DNA from: Raffaelea ambrosiae | Taxonomy: Eukaryota > Ascomycota > Sordariomycetes > Ophiostomatales > Ophiostomataceae | Assembly: GCA_002778195.1 (NCBI GenBank) | Contig: PCDI01000001.1 | Span: 4,427,869 to 4,491,868 of the forward strand | Reading direction: 5' to 3' | DNA: 64,000 nucleotides | Shown: positions 1-11,078 of the stretch, piece after piece | Layout of the letters: each line of letters begins with the position of its first letter | How positions within the stretch are numbered: the stretch's first letter is position 1 | Position numbers and translations under genes: made by a program | Notes under the pieces: model-generated | Told to the model about the DNA's origin: nothing | The model's database searches: none | The model's input: the letters and a program-made list of their open reading frames with translations, nothing else

Positions 1-524
1 ATGGATCCAGTGCATCCAATAAAAGCTCGCCTTTTGCCACATCTGCGAATGCCACACCGGCCAAGAAAAATATTGAGGAGGATGGCGCAGGGAGTTAAGC
101 TGGAGCGAAGATAACTGGTTTCAAGCCCCCCTAACGCATGTCAAGTGATCCGGGAAAATTGCGCAACGCCGGCGTAGCTTCCTGGTCAGCTACTGCCAGG
201 TGTGCATGGTCACGCCATACTTCTTTGGAAAGGCATAGAGCCGCATTGTTAGCCACGGCACGCTGGGCAATAAGACCGGCATCAGGCTGGCCAGCTTGGA
301 GACTAGCCCGACACCCCCAATCACAACCACCGCTAACTGCTGGGTGTGTCTTGAATTTCTGCACATTTGGAGGGGGGGTGGTCAGACAATTGTGACGGCA
401 ATTTCTATTGGCAGAGCATCCCGATCGATTCCTCTGCAAACGAAGAAAACAGCCACGTTGATGCCCGATCATGGACGCCCGCGTTGGAAGGGGAGAGGTT
501 GGTTGCTAGTATGCGTCCGCCAAG
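1..524. other. gene-free left edge
   Basis: No open frame here has recognisable protein features or fungal-type splice structure. The stretch holds the region upstream of the small peptide gene whose TATA box begins at 525. Confidence 0.5.
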
Positions 525-530
525 TATAAA
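525..530 (+). promoter_or_regulatory. TATA box of the small acidic peptide gene
   Basis: A perfect TATAAA lies about 170 nt upstream of the ATG at 696. A pyrimidine-rich run (about 568-590) follows, then an A/C-rich stretch of the kind common in fungal 5' leaders. This arrangement is what suggests the short frame downstream is a real transcript. Confidence 0.5.
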
Positions 531-695
531 AGGACCAGGCACGTCCACCCCAGCTGCGAGAGGCTTTTTGTTTCCCCCCCTTTCCATTGACCAGACACGC
601 CCACAATCGGTCGGTGACGACAAGGCAAACAAACGAACAAACAAAGACTCGCCAGACATTTACGAATCAGCAAGAACAAGTCATAAGCCAACACA

Positions 696-845
696 ATGCC
701 GGGAGACAACTGCGACGCCGACGGCGATTACAACATGGACAACCAGAATGGAACCATCGATGCCGATGGTGACTACATTATGGACAGCGGCAGCGACGAC
801 AGCGAGTACGATGCCGACGGCGATCATAACATGGGCCGCAAGTGA
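696..845 (+). CDS. 49-residue Asp-rich repeat peptide
   Basis: This is a single-exon frame of 49 codons plus TGA. The product is strongly acidic and built from three imperfect copies of a DADGDYNMD-like unit (starting near residues 7, 22 and 39), ending in a short basic tail (GRK). No signal peptide or membrane segment is visible. The ATG sits in a favourable context (ACACA before ATG), and a TATA box with a pyrimidine tract lies at a sensible distance upstream. The Asp-Gly-Asp pattern resembles calcium-binding loops, but the full EF-hand loop spacing is absent, so ion binding is only a guess. No family is recognised. Absence of introns and short length leave some doubt that it is coding. Confidence 0.45.
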   Translation: MPGDNCDADGDYNMDNQNGTIDADGDYIMDSGSDDSEYDADGDHNMGRK

Positions 846-1239
846 CACGGCCACAGCCTACAATTCTGCGTGCGGTTGGTGTGGCAGAGGTGGCGCGAGG
901 ACGAACAAGAACCGAAGCAGCACTTCTCCCGTCGGACAAGGTAGAGCCTGGCAGTCATTGGCGTTCTCTCTGCACTAGAACGAAGCGCACCAACGCACTG
1001 CAAGTGCACAAATACAAAATCGACCGTTGTGAAATCGCCCGTTGTGAATTTTCCTTCTCGTGCTTTGCTGTGTTTCACGTAAATTTCCCCCGTGTAATAA
1101 TCAAGGCTGGCCCAGTAGCCAGTTCACCTTCCGGTCTGGCAGGCCGCCTGGCGCCGGGTATCAAGATGACCAAAATGCGATGTTCTACTGAGTCTATTTG
1201 TAGGTGTAGGCATGTGCGTGTAGCGGAACCCGCTTCTAT
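846..1239. other. intergenic, no gene seen
   Basis: Shared 3' side of the small peptide gene (plus strand) and the thioesterase-like gene (minus strand). No supported feature was found. Confidence 0.5.
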
Positions 1240-2272
1240 TTACATCTTGTTGGACCGGTTCCTCGCCGAGCTCAAAATCAGCCCGGTCTGGTTGGCCAGT
1301 CCCACCAGCTCGCCCGACTCGTCGAGCAGCACCACTTCAATGTCGGTCCGGCCGTTGCGCACCGACTTGGTCACCACCCGGCTGTACAGCCACTCGACCC
1401 CCTCGCGCGGCAGCTCCTTCTTCAGCTCAATGGTGAGCGCCAGCGTCGGGAACCAGGACACTCCGGGCGTGGGCGCGGCGGCGTTGACCTGCTGCTCCAG
1501 CTCGGCCAGCGTGGCCGGAAAGATGTCCAGCAGGAACACCGCGGCCTCGGCCGTCCACGACCCCGCAACGCGCCGGCCGTCGGGCGTCTGCCAGCGCAGC
1601 CGCGTCCACTGGTCGAACACGCCGCGGAACCGCGTGGGCGGGAGCTCGTACCGGGGCGTGTAGACCTCGATGTGGCGGACGGCCTTGCGGAAGTCCAGGT
1701 TGGCCAGCGGGTACCGTGTCCACGCGCCGCCGTCTTCGCCGGAGACGGCGCTCGCGGGCGTCCACGGGGGCGGGGCCGGCGTCAGGTCCCACGCCGACGG
1801 CGTCGAGAGGCCCTCTTCGGCGTGCATGTCGGACAGGGTGATGTACCCCGCGACCTTGGCGATGTTGTCGGCCTCCTGGGACAGGGTCAGGCGCAGGATC
1901 GATGTGCGTGCGCCGATTTTCACGTCCTCCACGGCGACGCGCGCCGGCCCTATCCTCGACCGACGAACAAACGTCAACTGCATGACGATGGGCGTGACCG
2001 TTCCCGGGCGCTGGGCGCCATAATGGCGGGCAAAATGCGTGCTGGCCACGCGGTACAAGATGGTCATCAGATAGCCGCCATTGGGGGCTGGGCACCCAGA
2101 CAGCTGTAGTCAGCACACGGCCGCCGTGGTGGAAGTCGTGTCGGAAGAAAAGCAACCTACCATCGCCAATAGACCAGGCCGACTGGAGATCTACTGCGTA
2201 GAGATGGGAGTCGATGGGCACCGTGGCGATCGCATCTTCGAAATCCTGCGTGTGCGCGGGTGGCGATGCCAT
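1240..2272 (-). CDS. thioesterase-like (hotdog) protein
   Basis: Two exons, 2272-2161 and 2087-1240, are joined across a 73-nt GT-AG intron (2160-2088). The product is 319 residues. Splicing joins the N-terminal part (ending WSIGD) to APNGGYLMTILYRVA, which restores the GGY segment typical of fungal thioesterase-superfamily proteins (4HBT_3 / acyl-CoA thioesterase-like, double hotdog). The second half carries the expected W-hydrophobic-D-x-FPA segment. Such enzymes hydrolyse acyl-CoA or acyl thioesters in the cytosol or peroxisome, but no specific substrate can be inferred. No N-terminal targeting signal and no C-terminal SKL-type tripeptide is present (the end is NKM). The start is the first ATG in the exon whose frame continues across the intron. 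Confidence 0.8.
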
Positions 2273-2878
2273 ATCGAATACGAGCCAAATAAAATAAAAA
2301 AATAAAATAAAATAAAAACCCCCAATCGTCCTGATGGCCTTCTTTTGTCGGTCGGGATCGTTCGATGTCACCGGGACCCGTCTGGCTTCTTCTTTGTATG
2401 CTGTGCGCAGTTGCTGGAGGGAAGGGCGCTTCGTCTTCGGCTGGGGCTGACGAAGAAGATTGTGAACGTCTCGTGAACCGAGGCAAAACCCCCAGACTGG
2501 ATTGGCTCCAGGCTGCTCCAACTGGTCTCCAACTCGTCTCCAACTTTCCATTCTTACATCATCAGGCGCCTCTGCATGCGGAAACAGCACTTGCACCTTC
2601 AGGGACTGCGGTCATTTCGCGTCGACATGCACCCCAAATCTGCGACGCTAGAGGTGGGTTCATAGAGCGGTACGTCCATTCTGTCTAGATTCTATGTTCA
2701 AGGTATCGATATCCCAACCTGCCTATCTAACGATGCCAACCAAAGGAAAAAGGCCTAGTGTTCCGGTCTGTCTAAAATTAAAGTGTACTCTGTGATAATG
2801 ACAAGGTCACGAAAGAAAAACAAAAACAAAAGAAAACGCAAGTAACTTTTTCGTCTATCCCGTGATGTGCCCTGACCA
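2273..2878. other. intergenic, promoter of the thioesterase-like gene
   Basis: AT-rich near 2285-2320 (runs of AATAAAATA), which probably lies in the 5' region of the minus-strand thioesterase-like gene. The rest is the 3' flank of the MFS gene. No gene seen. Confidence 0.5.
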
Positions 2879-4351
2879 TTAACGCCTGCGCTTGAAGTCG
2901 ATGCCACCCTGCAAATACCACGCAAACGTAACCAGGACAGCACCGAGGACGCTCGACGTCGCTGCCCAGATCGACGCGCCGGTGTAGCGGCCGCCGTCGG
3001 CACTCTGCAGCGCGCCACCAATGGGAGGGCCCGTGAGCGCGGCAAAGGAGAAAATGGAAAAGGCCATGCCCAGGCGCGTCCCAGCCATGTCGAGGCGCTT
3101 CGTGATGCTGACGACCGACGTGGGCAGGATGCACTGCAGTGCCGCGGTGGTCATGCCGTACACGGCCGTCCAGCCGTAGAACCCCCCAGGGGTGTGGACA
3201 CCCAGCCAGCACCAGGCGACGACGGCGATGCTGCATATGATGGGCACGAATGTATTCAGCGGGCCGAAGCGGTCGGCAAACAGGGGGCACAGCAGGCGAG
3301 TGGGGACGCCGACGGCATTGATCAAGATCACAAAGGTCGATGCCGAGGAGAACGGCATGTGCAGGATGTTGGTACCAAAGGCCCCGATCTATACTTGTTA
3401 GACGATGCTTGGCCGACCATACGAGCGAGGTAGGGTTGTTCTTCTACTTACGTAAAGAAACGTATACCACATGGCCCACATCAGGAAGAACATGCCGGTC
3501 ACAAAGACCGAGTATACGGGTTCCCGGAAGGCGGTCCAGTCGATGACGGACCCGGCTTTCCGCGGGGGGAGCCGCGGCCGCATGAACGCCAGAATGACGG
3601 CCAAGAAGGCCATGGTGACAAAGGCAATGGTCCGCGCGGTCCAGGCGAAGCCGATCTTGCCCAGGAGACTACGGATGAGGATGGGGTAGACCACACCGCC
3701 GCAGGCATTGCCGACCGTAGCGAGGCCGATGGCGAGGCCGCGGCGCTTGTCGAAATACGTCGCGATGAGGGCCATGGACGGGGTGAAAAACGTGCCGATG
3801 CCAATGCCGGTCAGGATGCCCTGGCAAACCATGAGCTGCCAGTACTTTGTGGAGATGCTCATGAGGAACATGCCGAGGAGCTGGATGATGGCGCCGACGA
3901 GAAAGGTGGGCAGAAACAGCCCGTAGTCCAGCAGGCGGCCGGAGAAGGTCCCCACAAAGAGCGACAGAAACACCTGGACACTGCCGATCCACGAGATGGT
4001 CGACGCCGAGTACGGCAGGACGGTCTCGTAGTAGGCCTGGAAGGCGCCGAAGGAGTTGATGTAGCCCCAGGTCGTGAAGATGGCGAGCCAGCCCATGGCC
4101 ACCTGCGTCCAGGCTTTCATGCCGCCGTCGGGCGGAGGGGGCACGTCGGTGCGGGATCGTCGGGACCGCATCGACAGCCGGGAGGCGATGCGCGCAAGGG
4201 CGCTTTCTTCGGGACCATGGCCGGCGTTGCCGTCCCGCTCGTTCTTCGGCGCGGAATCCGACGACGACGACGCCTGTGCGTTCCACTCGACATCGTCCTG
4301 GTCGTCAAAGATGCGGACATTGTCGACGTCTGGTGACGTTTTTTCATTCAT
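2879..4351 (-). CDS. MFS monocarboxylate-type permease
   Basis: Two exons (4351-3452 and 3388-2879) flank a 63-nt intron with a GTAAGT donor and ATAG acceptor. The product is 469 residues. A hydrophilic, Ser/Asp-rich N-terminus of about 85 residues precedes PPPPDGGMKAW, the entry motif of the monocarboxylate porter (MCT/Mch-like) branch of the major facilitator superfamily. About 12 membrane segments follow, and the protein ends in a basic tail (KRRR). These plasma-membrane permeases move small organic acids or secondary metabolites; the substrate here is unknown. The start at 4351 is the first ATG, because the frame continues upstream only with non-ATG codons. It is in tandem with the thioesterase-like gene downstream on the same strand. 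Confidence 0.85.
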
Positions 4352-6505
4352 CTTGGGAAAGCAGCTGGGAGGCAAGCCTTTGGGAGGACATGCGTCAGAT
4401 CAAAAATGGGGAAAGGGGAAAGATTGTCGATACAAGCGGGTGCTATGCTGCTTTTAGGATGGACCATGGCAAAAGGGGAGGGGGGGATTTGCATTTGTTT
4501 GAAAAATTTGAGCGAAGAAAGGGGGGGGGGGGGGGGGGACGGGCATTCTTCACAATGGATCCCCGTTCCATCTGGAAAAGCAACTGTGCATTGCCGGACC
4601 GGTGCGTTTGGCGACCAATCCCGGTAGCTGATCGGGGGCAGTTCCGATCATCGGCGTCGGCAGAACCCCCCCCCCTGGGGAGCCGTTCGGGCTAGCATGG
4701 CACGACCATTGGGTGCCAGAGTCCCCCGTCTGACCATTAGACTGCTCCGTATGGAAAGAAAACATATTTGGGGGGCTCTTATCAGAATCGCCACTAACGA
4801 GCGCCGCACCAATGGAGCACCGCCTTTTAGTGAATGAGCACCACCAGCATGACACTGCGCGTGAGGTAAGGGGAGTGGCCGAGAGCCGCGCCTTGTGGCC
4901 GAGAGCCGCGCCTTTTCGACACCGCATTCGCAAGGGGAGTCGAGGCCGTGCAACTCCGTTCTCAGCTGCAACTCCGTTCCAAGGAGGACCGGTGGCGTGC
5001 TGGGGCCTGCGTACGACTTTGCAGACCGTGATCTTGCTCACCGTACTGTGCACAAGCCTCCCTGCTGCAGGGAGGGAATGGAAAACTCGGAAATGCAACA
5101 CGAGAACGAGTGGCCGATTAGGGAAGGCGGCTGACCACTAGCAGGCGGTGACGCCCGGAACGCCGATACGGTGTAATTATTTCATGAAAATTTTTCGTGT
5201 TTTTTTTTTTTTTTTTTTTGTTATCGGACCCGATCTTCTTCAACCGGCGGAACCAACGTGGACAAAAACAGATGAACTTGTTTGCTTTTCTTCCCTGGAT
5301 GCCCACGTACATATACTTTGCGGTCTTTCCATGCACCGTGGACCAAAACTCGAAACGCAAAAACAGGGCATCCGGGGCACGCGTTTGTGAATCCCAACTT
5401 GTTTGCGCTGCGTCAGGCTTCACTCCAGGCCCAGACATTGTGTCCCCATTGGATGCCGATAAGGTGTTCGTACCCAGCCCGAGACACCATTGGGTGTCTG
5501 GGCTCTGCACCGACAGCGGCCGCATCTTCTCGCAAGGGTCTCCGCAGCAACAGATTCGGACGGGGCCGGGTCGTCAATCAGCCGCGACTGGCAATGGTGT
5601 GTAAGGCAGGAGGACCAGTCAGCAATGTGGAAGCTCCATGCGAGGCCGAGCGCACAAGTCGGCCTGGGTCAGGCAGTTGCTTCCGTGCAGCCCGTGTTCC
5701 ATCACAACCGCACAATTCTGATCTCAGGGGCCGAACTGGATCCATATGGGTAGAGCGGAGCCGAGGTGGGATCTTCCGCCTGCGCAGCTCTTCGTTTGCA
5801 AGCGGTTGGGCTCGGCTTGGCTAGTGTGTCTGGCTAGCAGTCTTCGCGGCAGTCGACGCCGTGCATTGCGAAGGGCATTGCAGTGCACAGGAGAAAGACG
5901 GTGCCGGCCTGGGTGGGGCATTTGACTTAACCTCTGATCGGAAACGCGTGCCGACGTAAATTTCCTACAGATATCTCATTACGGATGCTGTTCTTCGAAA
6001 TACCATGTATTGGAACCGATTTCAAACAATGCCGTATCCACGAGTGAAAAAAAAAAAGGAAAAAGAAGATAAAAAGAAGAAGAAAGAAAAAAACTACAGT
6101 CCCCGGTCCAGTCTCCATACAATGAAAGCCACCTTGCCGTCTTGAAATACAAACATTTATCCCTGATTCCGGATCCTGGTGGTCATCGATGGTTTCCAAT
6201 ATGACTGCTGAACCCCTGAATGGTCTGAAATCACAACGACCAACCATGAGCCGCGGACCGTTTCATGGCATACAATGCATCCCTGCTCTCCACGGACATC
6301 GTGCGGAGTAACCGGCACTCGCTTATTTACCCCAGTGCATGCGGAGGCATGGGGCTAGAAATGCGTCGCGTGGGTTGGGGTTGATTCGAGGACAAATTCG
6401 CCCCCCTACTCAGTCGCAAAACGCGAAGGGGTTCGTAGAGGAACACATTCGCGGAATCACGATTTGCATCGTGGCACTGTTGTTGCACCTTCAAAACGCA
6501 GTCTC
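4352..6505. other. 2.1-kb spacer with homopolymers and a short tandem repeat
   Basis: Contains poly-G (4518-4540), poly-T (5199-5219) and purine runs (6045-6095). Several open frames of 80-180 codons exist here, including one at 5282-5824, but none shows splice-consistent extension, domain features or fungal gene-like composition. No gene is called. Confidence 0.5.
4875..4914. repeat. perfect 20-bp tandem duplication
   Basis: The unit GTGGCCGAGAGCCGCGCCTT occurs twice back to back (4875-4894 and 4895-4914). Confidence 0.9.
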
Positions 6506-7445
6506 ATGGCCGGCATCACTCGCCCCACGCGCTCCTTGCGGGGCCGCGTCGCCATCGTTACGGGAGCTGGCTGCTACGCAGAGGGCATTGGAAACGGCCG
6601 GGCCGCGGCCATCCTGCTCGCGGAAGACGGCTGCGATGTGGTCTGCGCCGATCTTCAGATGGACCTCGCCGTCCGGACGGCCGCCATGGTCAACCACGAG
6701 GGCCTTGGCCGTGCCATCGCGGTGGCCGCCGACGTGACGAACGCCGATGACTGTCGCCGTGTCGTTGCGGCCGCCGTGGACACCTACGGCCGCCTTGACA
6801 TTCTGGTCAACAATGTGGGCGTGGCCGGCCCGCGCGGGACCGCCGTCGACGTGGACATGGCCGCCTTTATGCGCGGCCTGGAGATCAACGTCGCGTCCAT
6901 GGTGCAGATGGCCAAATACGCCATCCCGGCCATGGCCACGAACGAGGGCCAGTGGGCCGGCAGCATCGTCAACCTGGGCAGTGTGGCCGGTTTGAAGGGC
7001 GGCACGCCCAACATTTTGTACCCGACGAGCAAGGGTGCCGTCGTCAACATGACCCGCGCCATGGCGGCCAACCACGCTGCCCAGCGCATTCGTGTCAACT
7101 GTGTTTGCCCGGGTACGCATCCCCAACCAAACCAAAGTACGGCCTTGCTGCTATTGTTTTGCTGGTACTGACGTCCAGCCAGGCATGGCTTACACGCCTA
7201 TGATGTACGCTGGTAAAGCAGGCATGTCCGATGCAGAGCGTGAGGCGCGAAAAGCTCGAAGTCTTTTGCAGACCGAAGGCAACGGCTGGGATGTCGGCGC
7301 GGCAGTTAGATTCTTGGCCGGGGACCAGGCCAGATGGCTAACGGGCGTTGCGCTCCCGGTGGATGCGGGAGCTACGGCAGCCACCGGCATTGGCATGAAG
7401 AATCTTCACGACTCGACGGCCACGGAAGTAGGTGAAACATCTTAG
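6506..7445 (+). CDS. short-chain dehydrogenase/reductase
   Basis: Two exons, 6506-7112 and 7183-7445, give 289 residues. The 70-nt intron ends at the second of two nearby AG sites, which gives the seamless NCVCPGMAYTP expected in SDRs. Classical SDR marks are present: the nucleotide-binding TGxxxGxG-type motif at residues 19-29 (TGAGCYAEGIG), an NNVG variant of NNAG at 102-105, and a catalytic triad of Ser159, Tyr172 and Lys176 (YPTSK). It should be an NAD(P)-dependent oxidoreductase of the cytosol. The acidic residue after the second beta strand (ADLQ) suggests NAD preference, which is an inference. The substrate is unknown. The upstream frame has no ATG before 6506. Confidence 0.88.
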
Positions 7446-7655
7446 GGCATCTCAGTGCAGATTATCGGGTTGTGTAAAAAACCAAGCTGTAAAGACCGAT
7501 GAATTAATGGAAACTGGAATGAAAGTTATATTGAATAAGGTATGTCAAGTTTTTGTTTAGGGATTTTTTTTTTAAAAAAGAACAAAAAAAGAGTAATTGA
7601 TTGAGTAGACACAAATGATGTCCCAGAATGTGGTACGCCAAAAGCCAAAAAGAAA
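7446..7655. other. 3' flank of the SDR gene and tRNA terminator
   Basis: AT-rich. On the minus strand a run of five T (positions about 7645-7649 read in reverse) lies a few bases past the tRNA 3' end and is a suitable RNA polymerase III terminator. Confidence 0.5.
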
Positions 7656-7726
7656 TGCGTCGGCCGGGAATCGAACCCGGGGCCTGTCGATGGCAACGAC
7701 AGATTTTACCACTAAACCACCGACGC
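7656..7726 (-). tRNA. tRNA-Gly (anticodon GCC)
   Basis: A 71-nt cloverleaf read on the minus strand. It has a 7-bp acceptor stem (GCGTCGG with CCGACGC), a D arm with GGTTTAGTGGTA, an anticodon stem TGTCG/CGACA closing the loop TTGCCAT (anticodon GCC), a T arm CCGGG-TTCGATT-CCCGG and discriminator A. There is no intron. The A-box and B-box promoter elements are intact. Confidence 0.97.
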
Positions 7727-8366
7727 TTGCTGCCTGAGGCGCTTGATGAAATTACTACGCCCTAATTCAGCTTACAAAGGCAACACCGCCATGTGGGTCT
7801 CAACCAAGCATCATCAGCCAATCCCTCCACGGGCGAATTGGTCAACTTAACAAACACCGCTTTTTTTTAACGGCTCTTATTTTGTTACCGAGCTGGAGAC
7901 AAATTGATCAAAAATAAAATAAAATCCAGCCTAGGAAGGAAGATCTCACGCCTCTCCACTCTGTGTTCTCCGCATTTGTTCGATAGGTACTGTGGGTATC
8001 TGCGCCGCATTGCTCATCGGCGTGGATTGCTCATAGACTTCTGTGACTCATCTGACAGCAGCAGTCACTGAAAAGTCCAAGCCACGGCCGCGGCCTGTTT
8101 CTAGACTAGGCAGATGCCGACCATCAAGACACAAGAAAAGCTTGTATAGGTGCACAACTTGTAGATGTAGTGGCAAATAAGCCGTAGCTATCAACTTTGA
8201 AACGGATGATTAAATGAGTAAGAACAAATCATTTTCTTTCCCACTCGTAGAAACATTTAACTCTCGTAGCAAGAAGGAAAATTCTCAGTTCCCAATTCAC
8301 ATTTCAATTGGATTCAATTTAATTCAATTGCTATTTCCTCAGCACCACCACCACAGATTCCCCGAT
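7727..8366. other. upstream region of tRNA and zinc-finger genes
   Basis: No separate gene is seen. An in-frame ATG at 8214 would extend the downstream zinc-finger protein by 51 residues of low-complexity sequence. It is not preferred because the conserved part begins much later. Confidence 0.45.
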
Positions 8367-9380
8367 ATGGTCTCACCTTCTTCTCAGCCGGCCTTCTCGA
8401 CCCAAGACCACCATAGCCCGCCACCGTCGGAACAGGATCGCAACGGCAGCAAGGACGATGGCACAGAGGACGACTCGCCAGAAGGTCCCGAATTCGACCC
8501 GGCGCGGTGTCTGTTCTGCAATCAGATGAGCGCCAATATGGACAACAACCTCGATCACATGCAAAAGACACACGGCCTGTTCATCCTCGACACGGAGCGC
8601 GCGCTGGCCGATGTCGAGACACTGCTCAGCTACTTTGATCTCGTCATATTTGGGTACTGCGAGTGTCTCCACTGTGGCAGCCAGCGGCACACAGCCGAGG
8701 CGGTACAGCAGCACATGCGCGGCAAGGGACACTGCCGCTTCGACTTTGACGGTGAGGGCGGCGCCGAGTTTCGAGAACTGTACGGTCTGGAGGAGGCGTC
8801 GAGCGAGACGGACGACGATGAGACCAGTCCCAGCGATGTGGCAGCCGACGGCTCCCAACACAATAGTACTGCTCTCGTGCGCGCTGGCAAGAGCGTGCCG
8901 AGAGGGTCGCCCGCTTCCAGCAATGGCATCGTCCAACCAACAGAAGACACACTCAGGCTACCTTCCGGGAAGCTCCTGTCTCGGCGGACGGACCGGCCGT
9001 CACGCACGCGACCACTACAACGACCCAGTCGCTCCGGAGCAGACGTTTCTGAAGCGTCTGAAGCACAGAGGAACACAGAGGATGGCGGTGCAGGCAGTAG
9101 CCGCTTATCGCCACAACCAGACTCCACGGCCTTGACCCGAGCCGACCGGCGTGACCACGACTTTGCGTCCCGCCAGCTCATGCAGATGCGGGCTGAGGAC
9201 CGCCGGAGCCTAATGCACCTGCCGGTCCCCGAACAGCGCGCACTGCTGGCCACCCGCAAAAAACAGCTGGACAAGGCACGGCGGGCAAACCGGGCAATGC
9301 AGGGCCGGGTCGAGTCTCTGGGGAACAAAACGCTGATGAAGCATTTTGTGCCCGATGTGCCTGGGCGGTCGAACGGGTAG
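8367..9380 (+). CDS. REI1-like C2H2 zinc-finger protein (short form)
   Basis: A single exon gives 337 residues from the ATG at 8367 (388 from an upstream in-frame ATG at 8214). After an acidic, Ser/Pro-rich lead come two zinc fingers of the REI1/ZNF622 type: CLFCNQ followed by HMQKTHG, then CLHCGS followed by HMRGKGHC. This is the pair that in REI1 follows an N-terminal finger. The C-terminus (LGNKTLMKHFVPDVPG) also resembles the REI1 end. REI1 proteins work in cytoplasmic 60S subunit maturation. This protein lacks the first finger and much of the usual length, so it is more likely a diverged paralog than REI1 itself. The middle (about 140-240) is low-complexity and probably disordered. Confidence 0.7.
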   Translation: MVSPSSQPAFSTQDHHSPPPSEQDRNGSKDDGTEDDSPEGPEFDPARCLFCNQMSANMDNNLDHMQKTHGLFILDTERALADVETLLSYFDLVIFGYCECLHCGSQRHTAEAVQQHMRGKGHCRFDFDGEGGAEFRELYGLEEASSETDDDETSPSDVAADGSQHNSTALVRAGKSVPRGSPASSNGIVQPTEDTLRLPSGKLLSRRTDRPSRTRPLQRPSRSGADVSEASEAQRNTEDGGAGSSRLSPQPDSTALTRADRRDHDFASRQLMQMRAEDRRSLMHLPVPEQRALLATRKKQLDKARRANRAMQGRVESLGNKTLMKHFVPDVPGRSNG

Positions 9381-10077
9381 AGGCCCATTGGACGACCTTG
9401 TCATGATTTTCCATGGCTGATGGATATCTTTGCATTACCAGCTTGAGATTCATAAAATACCTCCTTTATTTTATTTTCAATGGCGACACCAATTGCTCGT
9501 ATAAGTGAAAGTATCAGGAAATCCGCTGCCACGCTAAAAAAACAAGCTTACATAGTACGCTGGATGAACACCCTTTTCTCATTCACCACATAATGGGGGG
9601 GGCAACTGAGGCCTACCACTCAGGGGTTGCCAGAGGTACAGGGGGCAGAGGCCAATGCACGTGGGTGTGTAAGTGACCTGAACAGTGACCTGGGAGGGGG
9701 GCAGGTTTGTCTTGGTTGGAACAATAGGTGTCAGGGAAAAAGGGAAAAGGAGAAGAGACACAAAGAAAAATATAGAAAAAAAAGAGTTCGCACGAGCGCC
9801 TACATATACAAAAGCAGCGGCTCGAAAATCCAGCGACTGCCAGTACAACGCAACACACAGCAGTCGTCTGGAAAACGATGAGCTGCTCTACGCCCTGGCG
9901 TCCAGACACGTTGCTGTTGGCCAGAAACACGACCATGGGAAATATTACCGAGCAGCCATAGACGCCCCGGATACCGCCGCCCGCATCCGGATTGCATGAG
10001 GCTCGGATGCGCCGTTTGCAAAAAGCGTGGGCCATCTACAGGTCCTGGCACGGCTCATTTGCATTGATGTCGGGCCC
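9381..10077. other. intergenic, no intact gene seen
   Basis: AT-rich after the zinc-finger stop, with a purine run at 9730-9785. It could include the 5' end of the broken protease-like gene that follows, but no family match is visible. Confidence 0.4.
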
Positions 10078-11078
10078 ATGAAGAGGTTGTACCTAGAAGG
10101 GATAGGCGAGCATTATAAACAGCGTGTCCTCCTGTGCGAACGCTGCAAAGACGACTACATCCCCAGGCTCACGGACGCCCTGCGCCATGCCTCCTTGGAA
10201 ACACCTGACTCGCCTCACCGCCATTTCGGCCACGTTGCGTTTTCTGCTCAGCAGGCACGCAATGCAGAGGCCGGCTGGTCGGACTGGGCTCTGGTCGCCG
10301 TGGGCAAGGCCGACAGCAAGGCCGAGAACGAGATACCGGGGCAGACCCCGTCAATCGAGAGTAAGCAGATCTTTTGGAAGAATCGCGTCTACTTTGACGA
10401 CTGGTGGGAGGAAGAGCCGTCTGCATACTTGGCCTTGCAGTATCCGGAGATCAGGGCCATGCGCGCAAAGACCGACCGCCACAGCTTCCTTCGCCTGCTC
10501 CCACCGCTGGCTGGACTCGGGCGACTCGAGCGACGCGGAGGCACCCCAGAGCAGCTCCTCGTCAAGCCCGCGACCGTGCTCGACTCGCCTTGTTTTCAAA
10601 CAGGGTCCAAGAACGGGAATGGCCGTGGGACTCGCCAGTGCAATGGAAGCTGTCGTTCGAACCCCTCTGTCCGGTCACCCTGACGTTGCGGTCAACGTGT
10701 GGCCCATCTTCGGCTTTCCCGGCGAGCTCATGGAGGGGAAGCGCATACCCAACATCTCGTTTTCTGACCGTGGAGACTCGGGATCGTGCGTGTTCGGGAC
10801 TGATTCGCGCATCGTCGGAATCGTTGACGCCGGCCTAGGAAATAAGATGCTCACCCGTCGTTTACCCAATAATATTTCGGCTGGTGAAAAGAAGACTGCC
10901 CCTGCTACTGTAGAGGCCGTTCCAGGCCAGGCTCAGGTCCCGCCCGGATTCACGAACTGGACAGCGGCCCACGGACTCTGAGATCCGGGTTCGAGTAGAT
11001 GTGACATTCATGACACCCATTCGACAGGTGTTCGACGAGATTGAGAGAGTGACGGGGAAAAAGCCGCGCGTGGTATGA
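10078..11078 (+). pseudogene. frame-broken trypsin-like serine peptidase-domain gene
   Basis: Three successive reading frames each carry consecutive parts of a fungal S1-like peptidase-fold protein. The first frame (10078 to about 10590) contains HFGHVAFS and WSDWALVAVG, like the region around the Asp strand. The second (about 10590-10978) has VFKQGPRTG and then FSDRGDSGSCVFG, with the catalytic-type GDSGS serine motif. The third (about 10975-11078) has DVTFMTPI and a C-terminal IERVTGKK segment ending in TGA. No GT-AG introns of workable length bridge the frame changes near 10590 and 10975, so two indels are likely. A sequencing error or an unusual gene structure is the alternative. The catalytic His region is not recognisable. 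Confidence 0.55.

Noticed and set aside
4352..4375. eight-residue N-terminal extension of the MFS monocarboxylate-type permease
   Set aside because: The upstream codon is TTG, not ATG; the first ATG is at 4351.
5282..5824. 180-codon open frame in the 2.1-kb spacer
   Set aside because: Cys/Arg/Ser-rich translation, no splice-consistent extension and no family features; random frame most likely.
8214..8366. upstream in-frame ATG extending the REI1-like protein
   Set aside because: The added 51 residues are low-complexity and encoded by AT-rich sequence that looks like a leader; the later ATG is preferred, though not excluded.
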